Part shown: positions 23,318-33,328 of the stretch, one piece after another | Layout: each line of letters opens with the position of its first letter | Position numbering within the stretch: position 1 is the first letter of the stretch | Assembly (NCBI GenBank): GCA_003116995.1 | Contig: BDSL01000072.1 | Span: 372,001 to 436,000, forward strand | Length of the DNA: 64,000 nt | Reading direction: 5' to 3' | Origin: Yamagishiella unicocca | Taxonomy: Eukaryota > Chlorophyta > Chlorophyceae > Chlamydomonadales > Volvocaceae | Program-made: the position numbers and the translations under genes | The notes under the pieces: generated by a model | Seen by the model: the letters and a program-made list of their open reading frames with translations, nothing else | Told to the model about the DNA's origin: nothing | The model's database searches: none

Positions 23318-26300
23318 GAGGGGACACCGGGAGAGGAGGTGGAGTTCGGGGCGGGTCGGGGGGGTTTATGGGGGCCGATGGTGAGCCAGGGAGTACGAGG
23401 GCTGTGGTGAATGCCATAGGGGCGAGAGTATGTGTCGAGGTACAGCTAGCGGGCTGTTGGGTCCCTTGCCGCAATCGGAGACCTACAGCGTGAAGACCTT
23501 TCCTTTCCCACATAAGGCCCCCTCACCCTCACCCACCCTACCATCCGCCCCTGTAGCCGTCCATAACCGCCGGCCGCCGGCCAGCCTTTGCGCTTCTTCT
23601 CCCGGCCCCCCTACCGCACCCCTCCCCAGAGTCGCTGCGCGCGTCTCCTCGCCACCGCCACCGCCACCGCCACCGCCACCCACCCACTAGCCAGCTGCTC
23701 ATGAGCGGCAGGCACAGCTCCTGGTACTCCTCCAGGTGCTGAGAGGCGTCCCGCGGGGCGGCCTCCACGACGCAACCCAGGGCCCGCAGACCCAGCTCCA
23801 GCCGGGCGCGCAGCGCGCGGATGCGACCGCGCAACTCCGCCTCCGCCGCCATCTTGTTGCGCCGGAATTCCTCCTGGCGCGCGGCGGCGTCCTTCTTGCC
23901 GGGGCCGGGCTTGGGGCCGGTGGCGGCGGCGCGCGCCGGCGGCGCGGCGGGCTTGGCGGGCTGCGCCGGCGGCGTGTCGTCGTCATCGTCGTCGTCCGCG
24001 AAGGCGCGGCTGTCCATCTGTGGATTCAAATTCAAATTCAAGTCGATCGCGAGTTCCGCATGATGGTGAAGGGAATGACGATAAGGCGCTGGGCTGTGTG
24101 TTTGCCTTCTCTCTCTCCGCACAGGAAAACTGCACCCCCCGCCCACCCCGGGCCCGTGCGATCCCGCCTCACCACCTCTCCCCGCATCACCGCCCAACGC
24201 CGCAACACTCCGTCCCCCGCCCCTCTCCCCTGCAGCACCCTCCTCCCCGCTGTCGTGTAAACGGGTCCTTATTATGCACTCTTCTCCAACCGCCCTGCAC
24301 ACCTTGAAGCGGCCCCTGGGCTTCTTGACATTCTTGTTGGCCACCACCTCGGGCACGTACACGCCAGCGAGCACCCGCTCGCTGGACAGGATGCCCTCCG
24401 GCGTGTCGTACACGTCCTTGTCGGCGTCCGTCAGGGCGTCGTGCTCGGCGCGGGCCAGCAGCGAGCCCAGCACGGCCTGCGGGCGAGGCCCGAGGGAGCG
24501 GCGCGATCAGAGCTGGAGGGCGAGAGGTTTTTTTCTTCTGCAGGTGGTCAAGACTGGGGCTTTCACGGGTAGGTGCGGAGCCGGGGCCGATGACGCAGTA
24601 ATGTAGTAACATAACGCGAGGAGCGCGGGGGAGCCAACGGGCAAACAAAGGACGTTTAGTTGTCCGTTTGTGTGGTGGAGGATGGAAGGAGCCGACTATG
24701 AAGCAGACACGCGAGGAAGGCCAAGCGACGCAGGGCGCGGCGTGTCTCTAGCAAGTTATGAAGCGCGGCGGCCCCTGTCGTACCATGACGTGGCTGTACA
24801 TCGCCGTGGGTGCGGCGCGCATGGCCGCGCCCATCGCCCCGCACGCCGTGTCCCGGTCCTCACGGCTGGCCGAGGCCAGCCCCTCCGGCCCCGACAGCAG
24901 CTCGCACACCAGCGCGGCGCAGTAGTGCACGCGGGAGTCGAAGGAAGAGCCCAGTCGGCGGGACACCTGGGGGAGGAGGGGGGGAGGCAGAGAGGGGGGT
25001 TTATGAGAGGATCCGCGAATCCAGGGCCGACAAACCGAGGGCGGTGAAGGTGCTGGTCCAGACCAGGAGCGGCGGCGGCGGCAGCAGCAGCAGCAGTAAT
25101 AGCGTCAGCAGGGCGGAGGAAGTAGGCAGGCAGGGGAAGCGAGCGCTCGTCCGAGTAAGAATGTAAGAAGCCGCCGGTTGGGGGAAGACGCGCGTTGTAG
25201 TACGATTGCCGCGGCCCCCACGCGAGCGTGTGCGTGGCTCATGTTTTCCGGTCTGCCAGTCCGGGCAGAAACGCATGTCCCCTTCCAACACGGCCTAACT
25301 CGTTTCGCACGCGGCATCACCACCCCGGCGCCACACCGCAGGTTCGGGATGCGCGTGCCAGGGCACGCGAAGCCCTCCGCCCATGCCGCACCTGGCTCCA
25401 GGGATGGGGCGCTCGGCGCATGGGCGCGTCCAGCGCCGGATGGTGGCCCGCCAGCAGCAGCGCGGCCACGCCGGCGCCGTCCAGGTGGTGCAGGGCCGCG
25501 GGGCCGCTGCCGTCCTCGCCGCCGTCGGCCGCCGCCTTGCCGTCCGCCGAGCCTACCAGCGCCAGCGCACGCAGCACCTCGCCGAACCGCATGGCCAGGC
25601 TGCCGGCGGAGGGGGTGGCGTCGTCGCCGGTGGCGGAGGGGTCCTGCGGGGAGGCCACGGGGGAGGCGGGATGGGGGGTTAGGCGAGCGCGGATTTGAGG
25701 ATTGTCCACTCAAAATGTGGAACCCAACCCAGTCCAGCCCAGCCCACCCCAGGTCTTCCTCGAAGCCCACCCCAGCCCGTCTCTGCCCCGCTGCACCCAC
25801 CACGGCCACCGGCAGCGATGAGCGGTTGCTCATCCAGTAGCGCAGGGCGTTGGTCAGCGGCACCACGAGCCGGGCGGCCTGAGGGGAGGGGAGGGCGCGG
25901 TGGGGGACCAGCACCAGGTGGGGCGGTGGGCGGTGGGCGGTGTTTGCGGTGCGCTGCTGCGAGCCCCGTGACGGAATGAGTTGCCCCGGGGGGGGGCGCA
26001 GCAGGGTGCTACAGCTGGCGCCTAGCAGTAGTGCCAAGCCAGGGGTCGCGAGAGAGGCTCCATTGGTGATAAGAAAAGGGGAACCGTCGTCCCGCCCGCA
26101 AACGCGCTGTCGCAACCCAGCACAAAGAGGTGGCTCCTCCTGGTTGCACCGAGGACTCGCACTCGAGCCACCCATGAGGCCCCACCCACGGCACCCACAG
26201 ACCGCAGCCACCCCCTGGCTGCTGGCTCTTGAGGGGTATTTGTAAAGGCGCTGATATGTTCCTGGGCTTTGCTCCTGGACGTGGCTACTCCTTACCCAAC

Positions 26301-29300
26301 CCGACCCCTGACCCTGTCCCCGCAGTCAGTCCCAACCAGCTGGACCCGCACCCGGCCTGCCATCCCCGCCCCCCCAGTGCCGACCCACGGGTTTCCTCCC
26401 ATACCCCGCCCCGCACCTCCCCGGGGGTCAACCAAGTTCTCCAACGTCTGTTTTAAACGCTTTCTGTCCCGCATCCACGGATCTTCCTCGCAGCCCCCCC
26501 CCCCGGGTCTTTAAGCCCCGTAACGGCCCCGTACCTGCGCCGCCACCAGGCGCTTGCACGCCGCCTGCGCCGCCAGCCGGGTATCCTTGGAGTGGTGCAG
26601 CGCCGAGCACACCAGCAGGCGGCACACGGCATCCAGGGTGCCTGTGTGTGGGGGGGTTGTGAAAACCGGTGACGAAAAACGACATGGGGGGGGGAGAGGG
26701 GGAGGGAGGGAGCGGCATAAAGACCCGGTTACACGACATGGATTATAAGGGGGGTGAGGGGCGGGGGCGAGGGGAGGGGGAGGGGGAACAAGCCAGGACA
26801 GGCCGGGGTGAGGGGCGAGCGCGTGAGGCGGGCAGTTCGACCCTGGGCGAAAACCCACGCTTGCGCCACTCGGCTCTGCATCCTACGGACCGGACCCATC
26901 AGCCCCGGCTGCCACCACCACCCGTCACATCCCGTGCCGGATCCCGTGCCGAATCCTCTCATACCAACCCCCCGAACCCGCCCCCACCACCCACCACCCC
27001 CGACACCCGCCCCCAACCCTCCCTCCCTTTCTGATGCCAGTTACCCAGCATGCAACCCAACCCGCAACCAGCTTTGCCAGCGCGGCAGCGCTCACCCTCC
27101 GCCGAGTCCACCGCCTTCCGCAGCGCCCCCTGCACCTGCCCCAGCACCACCTCCGCCAGCTCCGCCACGAAGGGGCAGTCCGCGGGGGGCAGCTTGGCGG
27201 CGTTGGCGGGCGCCAGCAGCGGCGAGTCGGGGCGCAGGACCGCCGCCCACGTCTTGTCCCCCGCCGGCACTACCGCGGCGGCGGCAGCCTCGGAGGCACC
27301 TGAAAGCGAGCGGGGGCAAAGGAGCGGGTGGGGTTTGCTAAGCAGGACAGCAACCGGTGACAGGGGTCAGGCGAGGGAGGCCGCCGGGCAGGGCCTATCC
27401 CGCATTCCCTCCTCAGTTTAAGGCTTCCCGCCGGCCCCACCGCCCGCAACCCGCAACCCCCAACCCGCAACCTCCAACCTGCAACCCCCGACCCGCAACC
27501 CCCAGCCCGCAACCCGACACAAACTCAACCCTACCTGCGATCAAACCGCTCTCGTCCCACCCTGTCGGCGCTGCGCACCCATCCCAGCCCATGTCCCTGA
27601 TCCGCCTCCCAGTGCGCCGCGCTGTGGTCAAATCCGTGGCTTCTCGCGGCGAACCCTTCCCCCTACCCAACCCCAGTGACTCGTTCCGCCACCGCAGCAA
27701 TGGGAGCACCCTCGCCCCGCGTCGCGCCCGCCTGTTCACACCGGTTTCCTCACTCCCCCCCGCCCCTCACACGGATTTCCTCTCAGCCTCGCCCCGTTCC
27801 TCCCCCACCCTCCGTCTCCTATGTCGTGTAACAGGGTATTCTCGCCAGCCCCACCGTGCCCGCCGGTTCCTACCTGCCGCCTCCGCCGCCTCCAGCGCGC
27901 GCGCCACCACCAGCGCCCCTAGCACTCCGTCCAGCCGCAGCGCCGGCTTCGCCATGCCGTCCGCCACCCACTTCAGGCACGGCTCCCCCGCGCCGCCCAG
28001 CAGCAGCGCCGACGCGAGCGAGCGCTCGGCCCGCACCGCCTGCAGCGCGCAGCGCGCGGCGGCGCGGCGCAGGTTCTCTCGGGAGTTGTCCCTGAGGCAG
28101 GTCAGCAGCTGCAGCTGCACGGCGGGGAGCGCGGCCGCGGCCGCGCCGCAGAGCGGCAGCCAGGCGGCCAGCGTGGCCAGCAGCGAGATCTTGACGTCCT
28201 CGGAGACTGGAGGCGGCGGGGTTTGTGTGGAGGGAAGGGGAGGGAGGGAGGGGAGGGGAGGGGAGGGGAGGGAGGCACCGGAGGGGTAAGGGGGCAGGGC
28301 ATTGGAAGCTGGTTTAGGTGGGAATGGAGAGATAAGAGCGCCAGCGCGACCCAGGTGCGCTTCGCACGCTGCAGCAGTCACCCAGGTCCGCTGCGCGCGA
28401 AAGGTATGGAGGATTGGAGGCGGGGAAGCATTACGCGCGCAGTACACAATCGCATAGCACCCCGCGCTTGTGACCCAAGTTGCCCTGGAAGCTTCGCGAG
28501 CGCTGGGCCCGTGCAGCAGTCCGACAGCAGGCCGCTGCCCCGCCCTCCACCGAGCCAACCGGACAGCCATCAGGTGGCAACTTACGTTCGTCCTTGACCG
28601 CGGTTGCCAGGAAGGCCGCCACACCCTCCGCTACGGGCCCCATAGCGCTTGAGGGAATGGGCGCCTCCGCCAGGGCGCCCAGCGCCGCAGCGAGCGCCGA
28701 ACGCTCCGCCGCCACCTTGACCTTTCCCTCGGCGCTGCCGTCAAGAACCTGAAGTGGGGACGCGAGGTGTTGAGGGGTTGGGGCCGGTGGACGGGTGGAG
28801 GACCGGGCGGAGTGGAAGGAAGGCGGGGAGGCGCGGGATATGCGGCGGAACGGAGGGAGGAAGAGGGGGAGGGGCGTAGGGGAGGGGGGGGGCGGTGGGG
28901 CCCAGGAGCCTGCAGCGAGAGCACTGGACACAGCCCTGTAAGCTCCACGATGTTACGCACGCAAAAACACGCGTCGACGTGCTCTCACCTCATCAACACG
29001 ACGACCTCCGACGCTCCCCTTCTACGGTCATGGCCGCCTCACCGCAACTATATCCCCATCTTCCCATCTCCTGTCTGGCCCCCTTCCTCCCACCGCGACA
29101 GCCTCGTCGTCCCGTCCCATCTCCCACCACCTCCCTCCCTCCCTCATCCAACCCAGATCCAGACCCCGCCCAACACCCGTTCCCCAGCCCCCACCCTGAC
29201 CCACTTTCCGAACCCCCGCCACCAGCTCCGCAACCACCGCGCCGTCCGCGCAGCGCCCCGCCAGCGCCCGCACCGCCTCCAGCGCCGCCGCGCGCACGCT

Positions 29301-30152
29301 CTCCTTGAGCCGCATCTGCTGCACCAGCAGCGGCACCAGCTCCGCCGCCGCGCGGCTCATGTCCAGCCCCGCCGGCGCCGCCGCCGTCAGCCCCACCACC
29401 GCACCCATGGCCACATCCGGCACACGGCGCAGCGCCTTCGACACGGCCGGCAGGACCTTGCCCGCGAGGTCCGCCTCCGTCAGCCGTGCCAGCAGCGGCC
29501 GGTAGGCCACCACCGCATCGGGCCCCGGCCGCTCGCGCGCGCCGCCCAGAACCTTCTCCAGGTACAGCGCCAGGAGCTGCTCGTACAGCGCCGGCTCCGC
29601 CTTGTCGCCGAGCAGCGCGCGCACGGCGCCGCTGCCGTTGGCGGAGGCCTTTATCGCCGCCACGAATTCCGCCTCCAGCGGGGGCTTCTGGCGGGTCAGG
29701 CGCCGCACCTGGCGGGCGACCGAGGGCCACTCCGCCGCGCTGAGGGAGGCGGAGACCTGGTCCAGCAGCCCCACCTGCACCTCCACCAGCTTGGCTACAG
29801 CCTTCTTGGCTGCCTCGGGGTCGAGCTGCAGCAGCACCGCGCGGCTCCAGTGCAGCAGCACCAGCGCCTCGCTGCGGCTCGGCGGCGGCTTGGCGGCTGC
29901 TGCCTTGACGACCAGCGCCGCCATGGCGCGGACGAAGGCGTCCGAGCGGCGGCTAGCGGCGGTCACGAAGGACCGCACCAGGCGCTGCGAGGCGAGGTCC
30001 TCGTAGAGCGAGAGCGTGGAGCCCACCAGCGACGCCAGCGTGGCTGCATTGGAGTCAACGAAGTCTGGGGTCGGGGGAGAAAGGTGAGGGTTTGGGGTTA
30101 GGTTGTGTTAGGAGGGCAGTGCCCCGGGGGTAGGGGGAGGTGGGTTACGCAT
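7667..30152 (-). CDS. GCN1: GCN1, HEAT-repeat activator of eIF2alpha kinase GCN2
   Basis: A giant HEAT-repeat protein that binds ribosomes and activates GCN2 under amino-acid starvation and other stress (ILITYHIA in Arabidopsis). Exons in coding order: 30064-29205, 28748-28586, 28206-27874, 27299-27096, 26641-26535, 25878-25801, 25643-25392, 24966-24784, 24476-24303, 24017-23684, 23195-22946, 22399-22254, 21891-21590, 21034-20912, 20574-20419, 19915-19784, 19361-19180, 18955-18900, 18750-18651, 18359-18219, 17934-17877, 17512-17301, 16875-16618, 16235-16029, 15472-15314, 14787-14703, 14411-14278, 14046-13615, 13149-12589, 12230-12122, 11634-11509, 10612-10481, 10120-9857, 9449-9339, 8992-8872, 8379-7667. 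Together they keep one frame of about 2,650 codons, near the roughly 2,670 of human and yeast GCN1. Diagnostic segments are the eEF3-like core ([32 protein letters not shown]), [14 protein letters not shown], and [15 protein letters not shown] near the C-terminus. The first exon is uncertain: a start at 30152-30149 (ATGC, donor GTAACC) fits the phase, but a conserved N-terminal segment may lie in an unseen upstream exon. Confidence 0.93.
9260..9312. repeat. Hexanucleotide tandem repeat (CGCACC)
   Basis: About nine copies of CGCACC in the intron between GCN1 exons 8992-8872 and 9449-9339. Confidence 0.9.
10934..11069. repeat. 21-bp minisatellite
   Basis: About six tandem copies of a 21-bp unit beginning CCAGCCACCTCGTG, in a GCN1 intron. 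In one frame it gives an artefactual repetitive ORF. Confidence 0.9.
14793..14838. repeat. Degenerate telomere-like G-rich tract
   Basis: A run of variants such as GGTTTTAGGG, GGTTAGGGG and GTTTAGGG inside a GCN1 intron, next to the acceptor at 14788. It is short and imperfect. Confidence 0.6.
17096..17300. repeat. C/T-rich tandem repeat of about 45 bp
   Basis: About four tandem copies of a pyrimidine-rich unit containing GGGGCATCTCACCTCG, ending at the donor of the exon 17512-17301. Each unit repeats the exon-edge sequence CTCACCTCG, so the array appears to have grown from the donor region. On the sense strand it presents several copies of a GTGAGATG donor-like sequence. Confidence 0.8.
22047..22132. 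repeat. Short G-rich tandem repeat
   Basis: About seven copies of GGCCAGGGAGG in a GCN1 intron. Confidence 0.85.
22420..22603. repeat. 23 perfect tandem copies of TTTCAGGG
   Basis: An uninterrupted 184-bp array of an 8-bp unit inside the GCN1 intron between exons 23195-22946 and 22399-22254. The unit differs at one base from the TTTTAGGG telomere repeat of Chlamydomonas. The repetitive ORFs across it are artefacts. Confidence 0.95.
22727..22828. repeat. AT-rich triplicated unit of about 36 bp
   Basis: Three imperfect copies containing AATACACGCGCATGCAAC in a conspicuously AT-rich patch of the same GCN1 intron as the TTTCAGGG array. Confidence 0.85.
23278..23314. repeat. (GT)n microsatellite
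   Basis: About 18 GT units in a GCN1 intron. Confidence 0.95.
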
Positions 30153-31190
30153 CGCGGTGGGCGTGGGGGCGGCAGTGGATTGATCCGCCTGCCAGGCCTG
30201 CGATCGGGAGATAGCCAGGTCAGCCGTCTTCGTTTGGGACACGCGATGGTTATTTGTGCACCGTAAACACATTCGCGTGGTGCGGGAGCCAAAACGCCCC
30301 GCCACCGAGAACAAACCCGCTTTGACCCCGGATATGCAGCTCTGCTTGCGCACTAGATCAGCGCGTGGCTTTGACGTCGGAAATAACAAGCGTGCGCCCC
30401 AGAAAGAGGGACCAGACATGATGCAGCCATGACGGGAAGACCCGTAGTCTCGAGAATCTCCGTCATATGGCAGTCGTTACTTTTTAAGGTTTCCGATTAT
30501 ACACATGATTGCTAGATACTGATCTGTGACCTCGTTCCTTTTCACCCATTCGCGGCGGCTGTGCGATCGGCTGGGTAGAAGTACCAGCGCGCATAGTTCC
30601 GATCCAGTCATTGCGCACTTCACTAAAGAGGCATAGGCACGGTACTGATCTGTGGTGAAATCACTGCTACGAGAAGCGCCGCCCCGACAACTGACGCACG
30701 GTAGAATTACGATGCGTGAACCGCGCACCTTGATCGACGATTTCGCCTGCCAACTTGTCTGTCCATACAAAAACGCGCTGCTTGTAACTGGGCAGGGCAA
30801 GACGCCTCTCGGCGTCCGCCAGCACCCCGGCCATGTTGGGAGGCCTGCTCCCGCTTAAAGAACAGACTCAAGCAAGTCGCAGTTGAGTGTATGTGAATCG
30901 ATGGCACGAATATTTTACTGAAGGAACAGCCCAGTCTTCAGAGAAGGCAAAGAACCCTCCCGAGCGCGCCGTACGAAACACACGACGCGGCTGCTGCCAT
31001 GCTGTATCCAGGCTGCAGCCCTGTGTGCGCACATCTAACCCCGTGGCCTACCCGCACGTATTCATTCGTAATAATACAATGTCATACATTTACCGTTGAC
31101 CGCGACACGCTCCCGCACGCTGGTAGTGCACGAGGAACTCCACCACTCCACGCCCCGTGGCATTGAAGCCATGCTTTCCGCCAGGCCAGC
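30153..31190. other. Intergenic interval upstream of GCN1
   Basis: Lies between the proposed GCN1 start and the 3' end of the methyltransferase gene; both are on the minus strand. It should contain the GCN1 promoter and perhaps an unrecognised 5' exon. No ORF in it resembles the GCN1 N-terminus or any other family. Confidence 0.4.
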
Positions 31191-32844
31191 TCATCGCCTA
31201 GTGCACACGTAGACGAAATGCGAGTACACCTGCTTCGGGAAGGCGTCCAAGACCTCTAGCGCGCACTCCTCCCCCACCGCCACCGGCCCCTCCCGGTGGC
31301 CCTGTTGACCCACTTCATAAAACGACACCTCCCACTCCAGCCCTGGCCGCTGAAGGTAGCGCAGGCGGCTCCGCGGCGGCGCGTACGTAATGCAAATGTA
31401 CGACGACCCTCGCGCCAAAACCCGGTGGCACTCCTTCAGCATGGCCAGGGAGTCAGCCTCTTCGCTGTCGCCGCACAGCAGCGCGTCCACGGTTCCCTTG
31501 TCGAGCACGCCGCCGGCGAATGATTCGTCGTCGTACTGCGGCATGTTACGGCAGTCGGCCACCTCGTACGACAGGCCAGGCAGGCCGGCGTGCGCTGCGG
31601 ATAGCTGCTCGATGCATACGGGCGCGTAATCGACGTTGACGATGTCGCTGTAGCCGTCGTGGTGCCTGCGAATGTGGGTCGCGGCCGGAAACGACCGAAC
31701 GAACAGAGGGTGAGCCGGGCAGCGGAGAAATGCGTGGGAGCGGTAGGTGTACCGTATGGGGACGTTACGGCATGACAGCGGAACGACGACGCAAGACGCG
31801 CGGCCAGAGGATTGTCACGCGGCGGCAGCGTAGGGTTTCCAAAATGGCTGATCAAAGCAGCGAGTGTGGCATGTTGGGTGAGCCGGCAGTGTATCGACAC
31901 GGACTCGCTGACGCCGCCCGTGCGCTCTGCAGATTTCGCGCAACCTTCCCATGGTTTCGGAGCCGCACCCGACGTTACGGCCCCGACGTTGCGGCCCCGA
32001 CGTTACGGGCCCGACGTTACGGCCCCGGACACGGCATCCCTCGGACTGCTTCTGCGGGTCTGTTTCATCGTCTGAGCAGCCATCTTCGGACCCAGCCAGG
32101 GCAAAGGCCCACGTCCCCAGCCCTCCTCCCCACGCCGGTCCGCGCCCACATTTGGAACTGGATTCGCGAGGTGCCCACACCGACATGCAGCAGCCGCTGG
32201 GACTTGTTCAGATGCCTGCGGTGGAGGTATCCGGGCCAGGGCAAGAGGGGCAGCTCGGGAATGAGGCGTAGCGTGGGCAAAGGGGGACGTGACGGCCCCC
32301 CCCGTAAACAGGAAGCTGCGGAGGAACCACCAACGGCTTTCACGCAAGGCGCTCCGAAACCGCGCACCGCCTGACCTGCTCAGCACAGGCTCAAGGCTGC
32401 CGTAGTCGCGGTACCATTCAAAGGGTGCGCCGCCTTCACGCCGGTATCGCGCATCCCAGTAAGTTGAGAGCGAGAACTGCGTCGGCCCGTGGGGCAGTTG
32501 CGGTTGCAAGGAACGCGTCGAGGGGGAAGGGGACAAGGAATATCGGCGACGTGGAACCATAGGGTCTGGCCCCCAGATGCGTCCCGCCCCCGCCCACCCA
32601 CCGCGTCCTCGCTTGTATACAAAGCTGGGTTGTTGTACGGGTCAGCAGCGGCGGCGGCAACACCCGCTCCCCGCTGCTGCCGCCCCCGCGGTGGAGCTTG
32701 TGCAAGGTTGCGGTTTGTCGAGTGAAAAGCGCACCGTGGAAGAACGGAATAGAATGCGGAAGGCCTAGCCGCTGGGCCTGGAATACTCGGCGCCGTGTGC
32801 AACGGACGTTGCCGCTGCGGCAGCATATGCTGTTGAGCGGCCAT
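31191..32844 (-). CDS. Class I SAM-dependent methyltransferase, METTL13/EEF1AKMT4-like, probably organellar
   Basis: Exons in coding order are 32844-32602, 32476-32376, 32215-32150 and 31665-31191. Phases join exactly and give 294 residues. Residues 1-80 are rich in Arg, Ala, Ser, Pro and Gln and poor in acidic residues, as in a mitochondrial or plastid presequence. The family signature follows: STYWDARY with FEWYRDYGSL (about 85-109), SAM-binding motif I as LLHVGVGTSRI (123-133), NVDYAP (147-152), and VLDKGTVDALL (190-200), then a CHRVLARGSSY strand. The YWD...FEW signature and the VLDKGTVDALL block mark the group containing METTL13 and EEF1AKMT4, which methylate eEF1A; a similar substrate is possible but unproven. 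The gene is head-to-head with the ELF4-like gene, with 176 bp between start codons. Confidence 0.85.
31969..32027. repeat. 14-bp tandem repeat
   Basis: Four imperfect copies of CGACGTTACGGCCC in the intron between the motif I exon and the last exon of the methyltransferase gene. Confidence 0.85.
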
Positions 32845-33020
32845 ATATATTTGGACTTTAAGTGAATTGCTTGCGTAATTGGGTAATTCGTTGCATGACA
32901 GGGGGGACTCAAGACCGCCGTACGGCCTCGGAGCTAGTTTTGATACTATGTTCCCGGCTGCAACTGCAACATCAAGTGTGCATCATTGCTTAGGTAGTAG
33001 CGGACTAACGATGGTTTGCC
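32845..33020. promoter_or_regulatory. Short bidirectional promoter region
   Basis: Only 176 bp separate the divergent start codons of the methyltransferase (minus) and the ELF4-like gene (plus). The interval must hold both 5' UTRs and core promoters unless start sites lie elsewhere. An A/T-rich stretch (CCATATATATTTGG, 32841-32854) overlaps the methyltransferase start codon. Confidence 0.45.
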
Positions 33021-33031
33021 ATGGCTTGTGA
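33011..33031 (+). promoter_or_regulatory. Short upstream ORF overlapping the ELF4-like start
   Basis: ATG at 33011 opens six codons (MVCHGL) ending in TGA at 33029-33031, in another frame and running past the ELF4-like ATG at 33021. Ribosomes starting here would bypass the ELF4-like start, so its translation would need leaky scanning. It matters only if the transcript starts upstream of 33011. Confidence 0.4.
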
Positions 33032-33278
33032 CGTTCCTTGGCCGGGTTTCAGCCGTTTAGAGGCCGTCCAAGAAATCCTTGACCGCAACAAGCTTCTAAT
33101 CAGTGAAATTAATTATAATCACGAGTTGCGGACACCTGAGTCCCTGCTCCGAAACGTCACCCTAATCCGTGAACTAAATGGCAACATGGCTACCGTTGTT
33201 GAGGCCTACCGACAGCTCGCTGTTATGATTGATATTCCGAACGCTGGTGCAGCTCCAAGTTCAGGCCCAACAAACTGA
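33021..33278 (+). CDS. ELF4-family (DUF1313) protein
   Basis: An intronless gene of 85 residues. The central 55 residues match the EARLY FLOWERING 4 domain: AVQEILDRNKLLISEINYNH, then LLRNVTLIRELNGNMATVVE and a Tyr-x-x-Leu. This mirrors the plant pattern of a helix with LDRN, an N-H pair, then the NVxLIxELNGN helix. In land plants ELF4 joins ELF3 and LUX in the evening complex of the circadian clock; function in algae is open. The protein is shorter than Arabidopsis ELF4 (111 residues) and lacks its long tails. The ATG context (GCCATGG) is strong. The stop codon lies only 50 nt before the NIPSNAP start on the same strand, with no room for a normal 3' UTR and promoter, which suggests a shared transcript. 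Confidence 0.85.
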   Translation: MACDVPWPGFSRLEAVQEILDRNKLLISEINYNHELRTPESLLRNVTLIRELNGNMATVVEAYRQLAVMIDIPNAGAAPSSGPTN

Positions 33279-33328
33279 CCTGCGTGCAGCAAGCATTTCT
33301 ACTATATCGATCAACTGAAATTGCCAAA

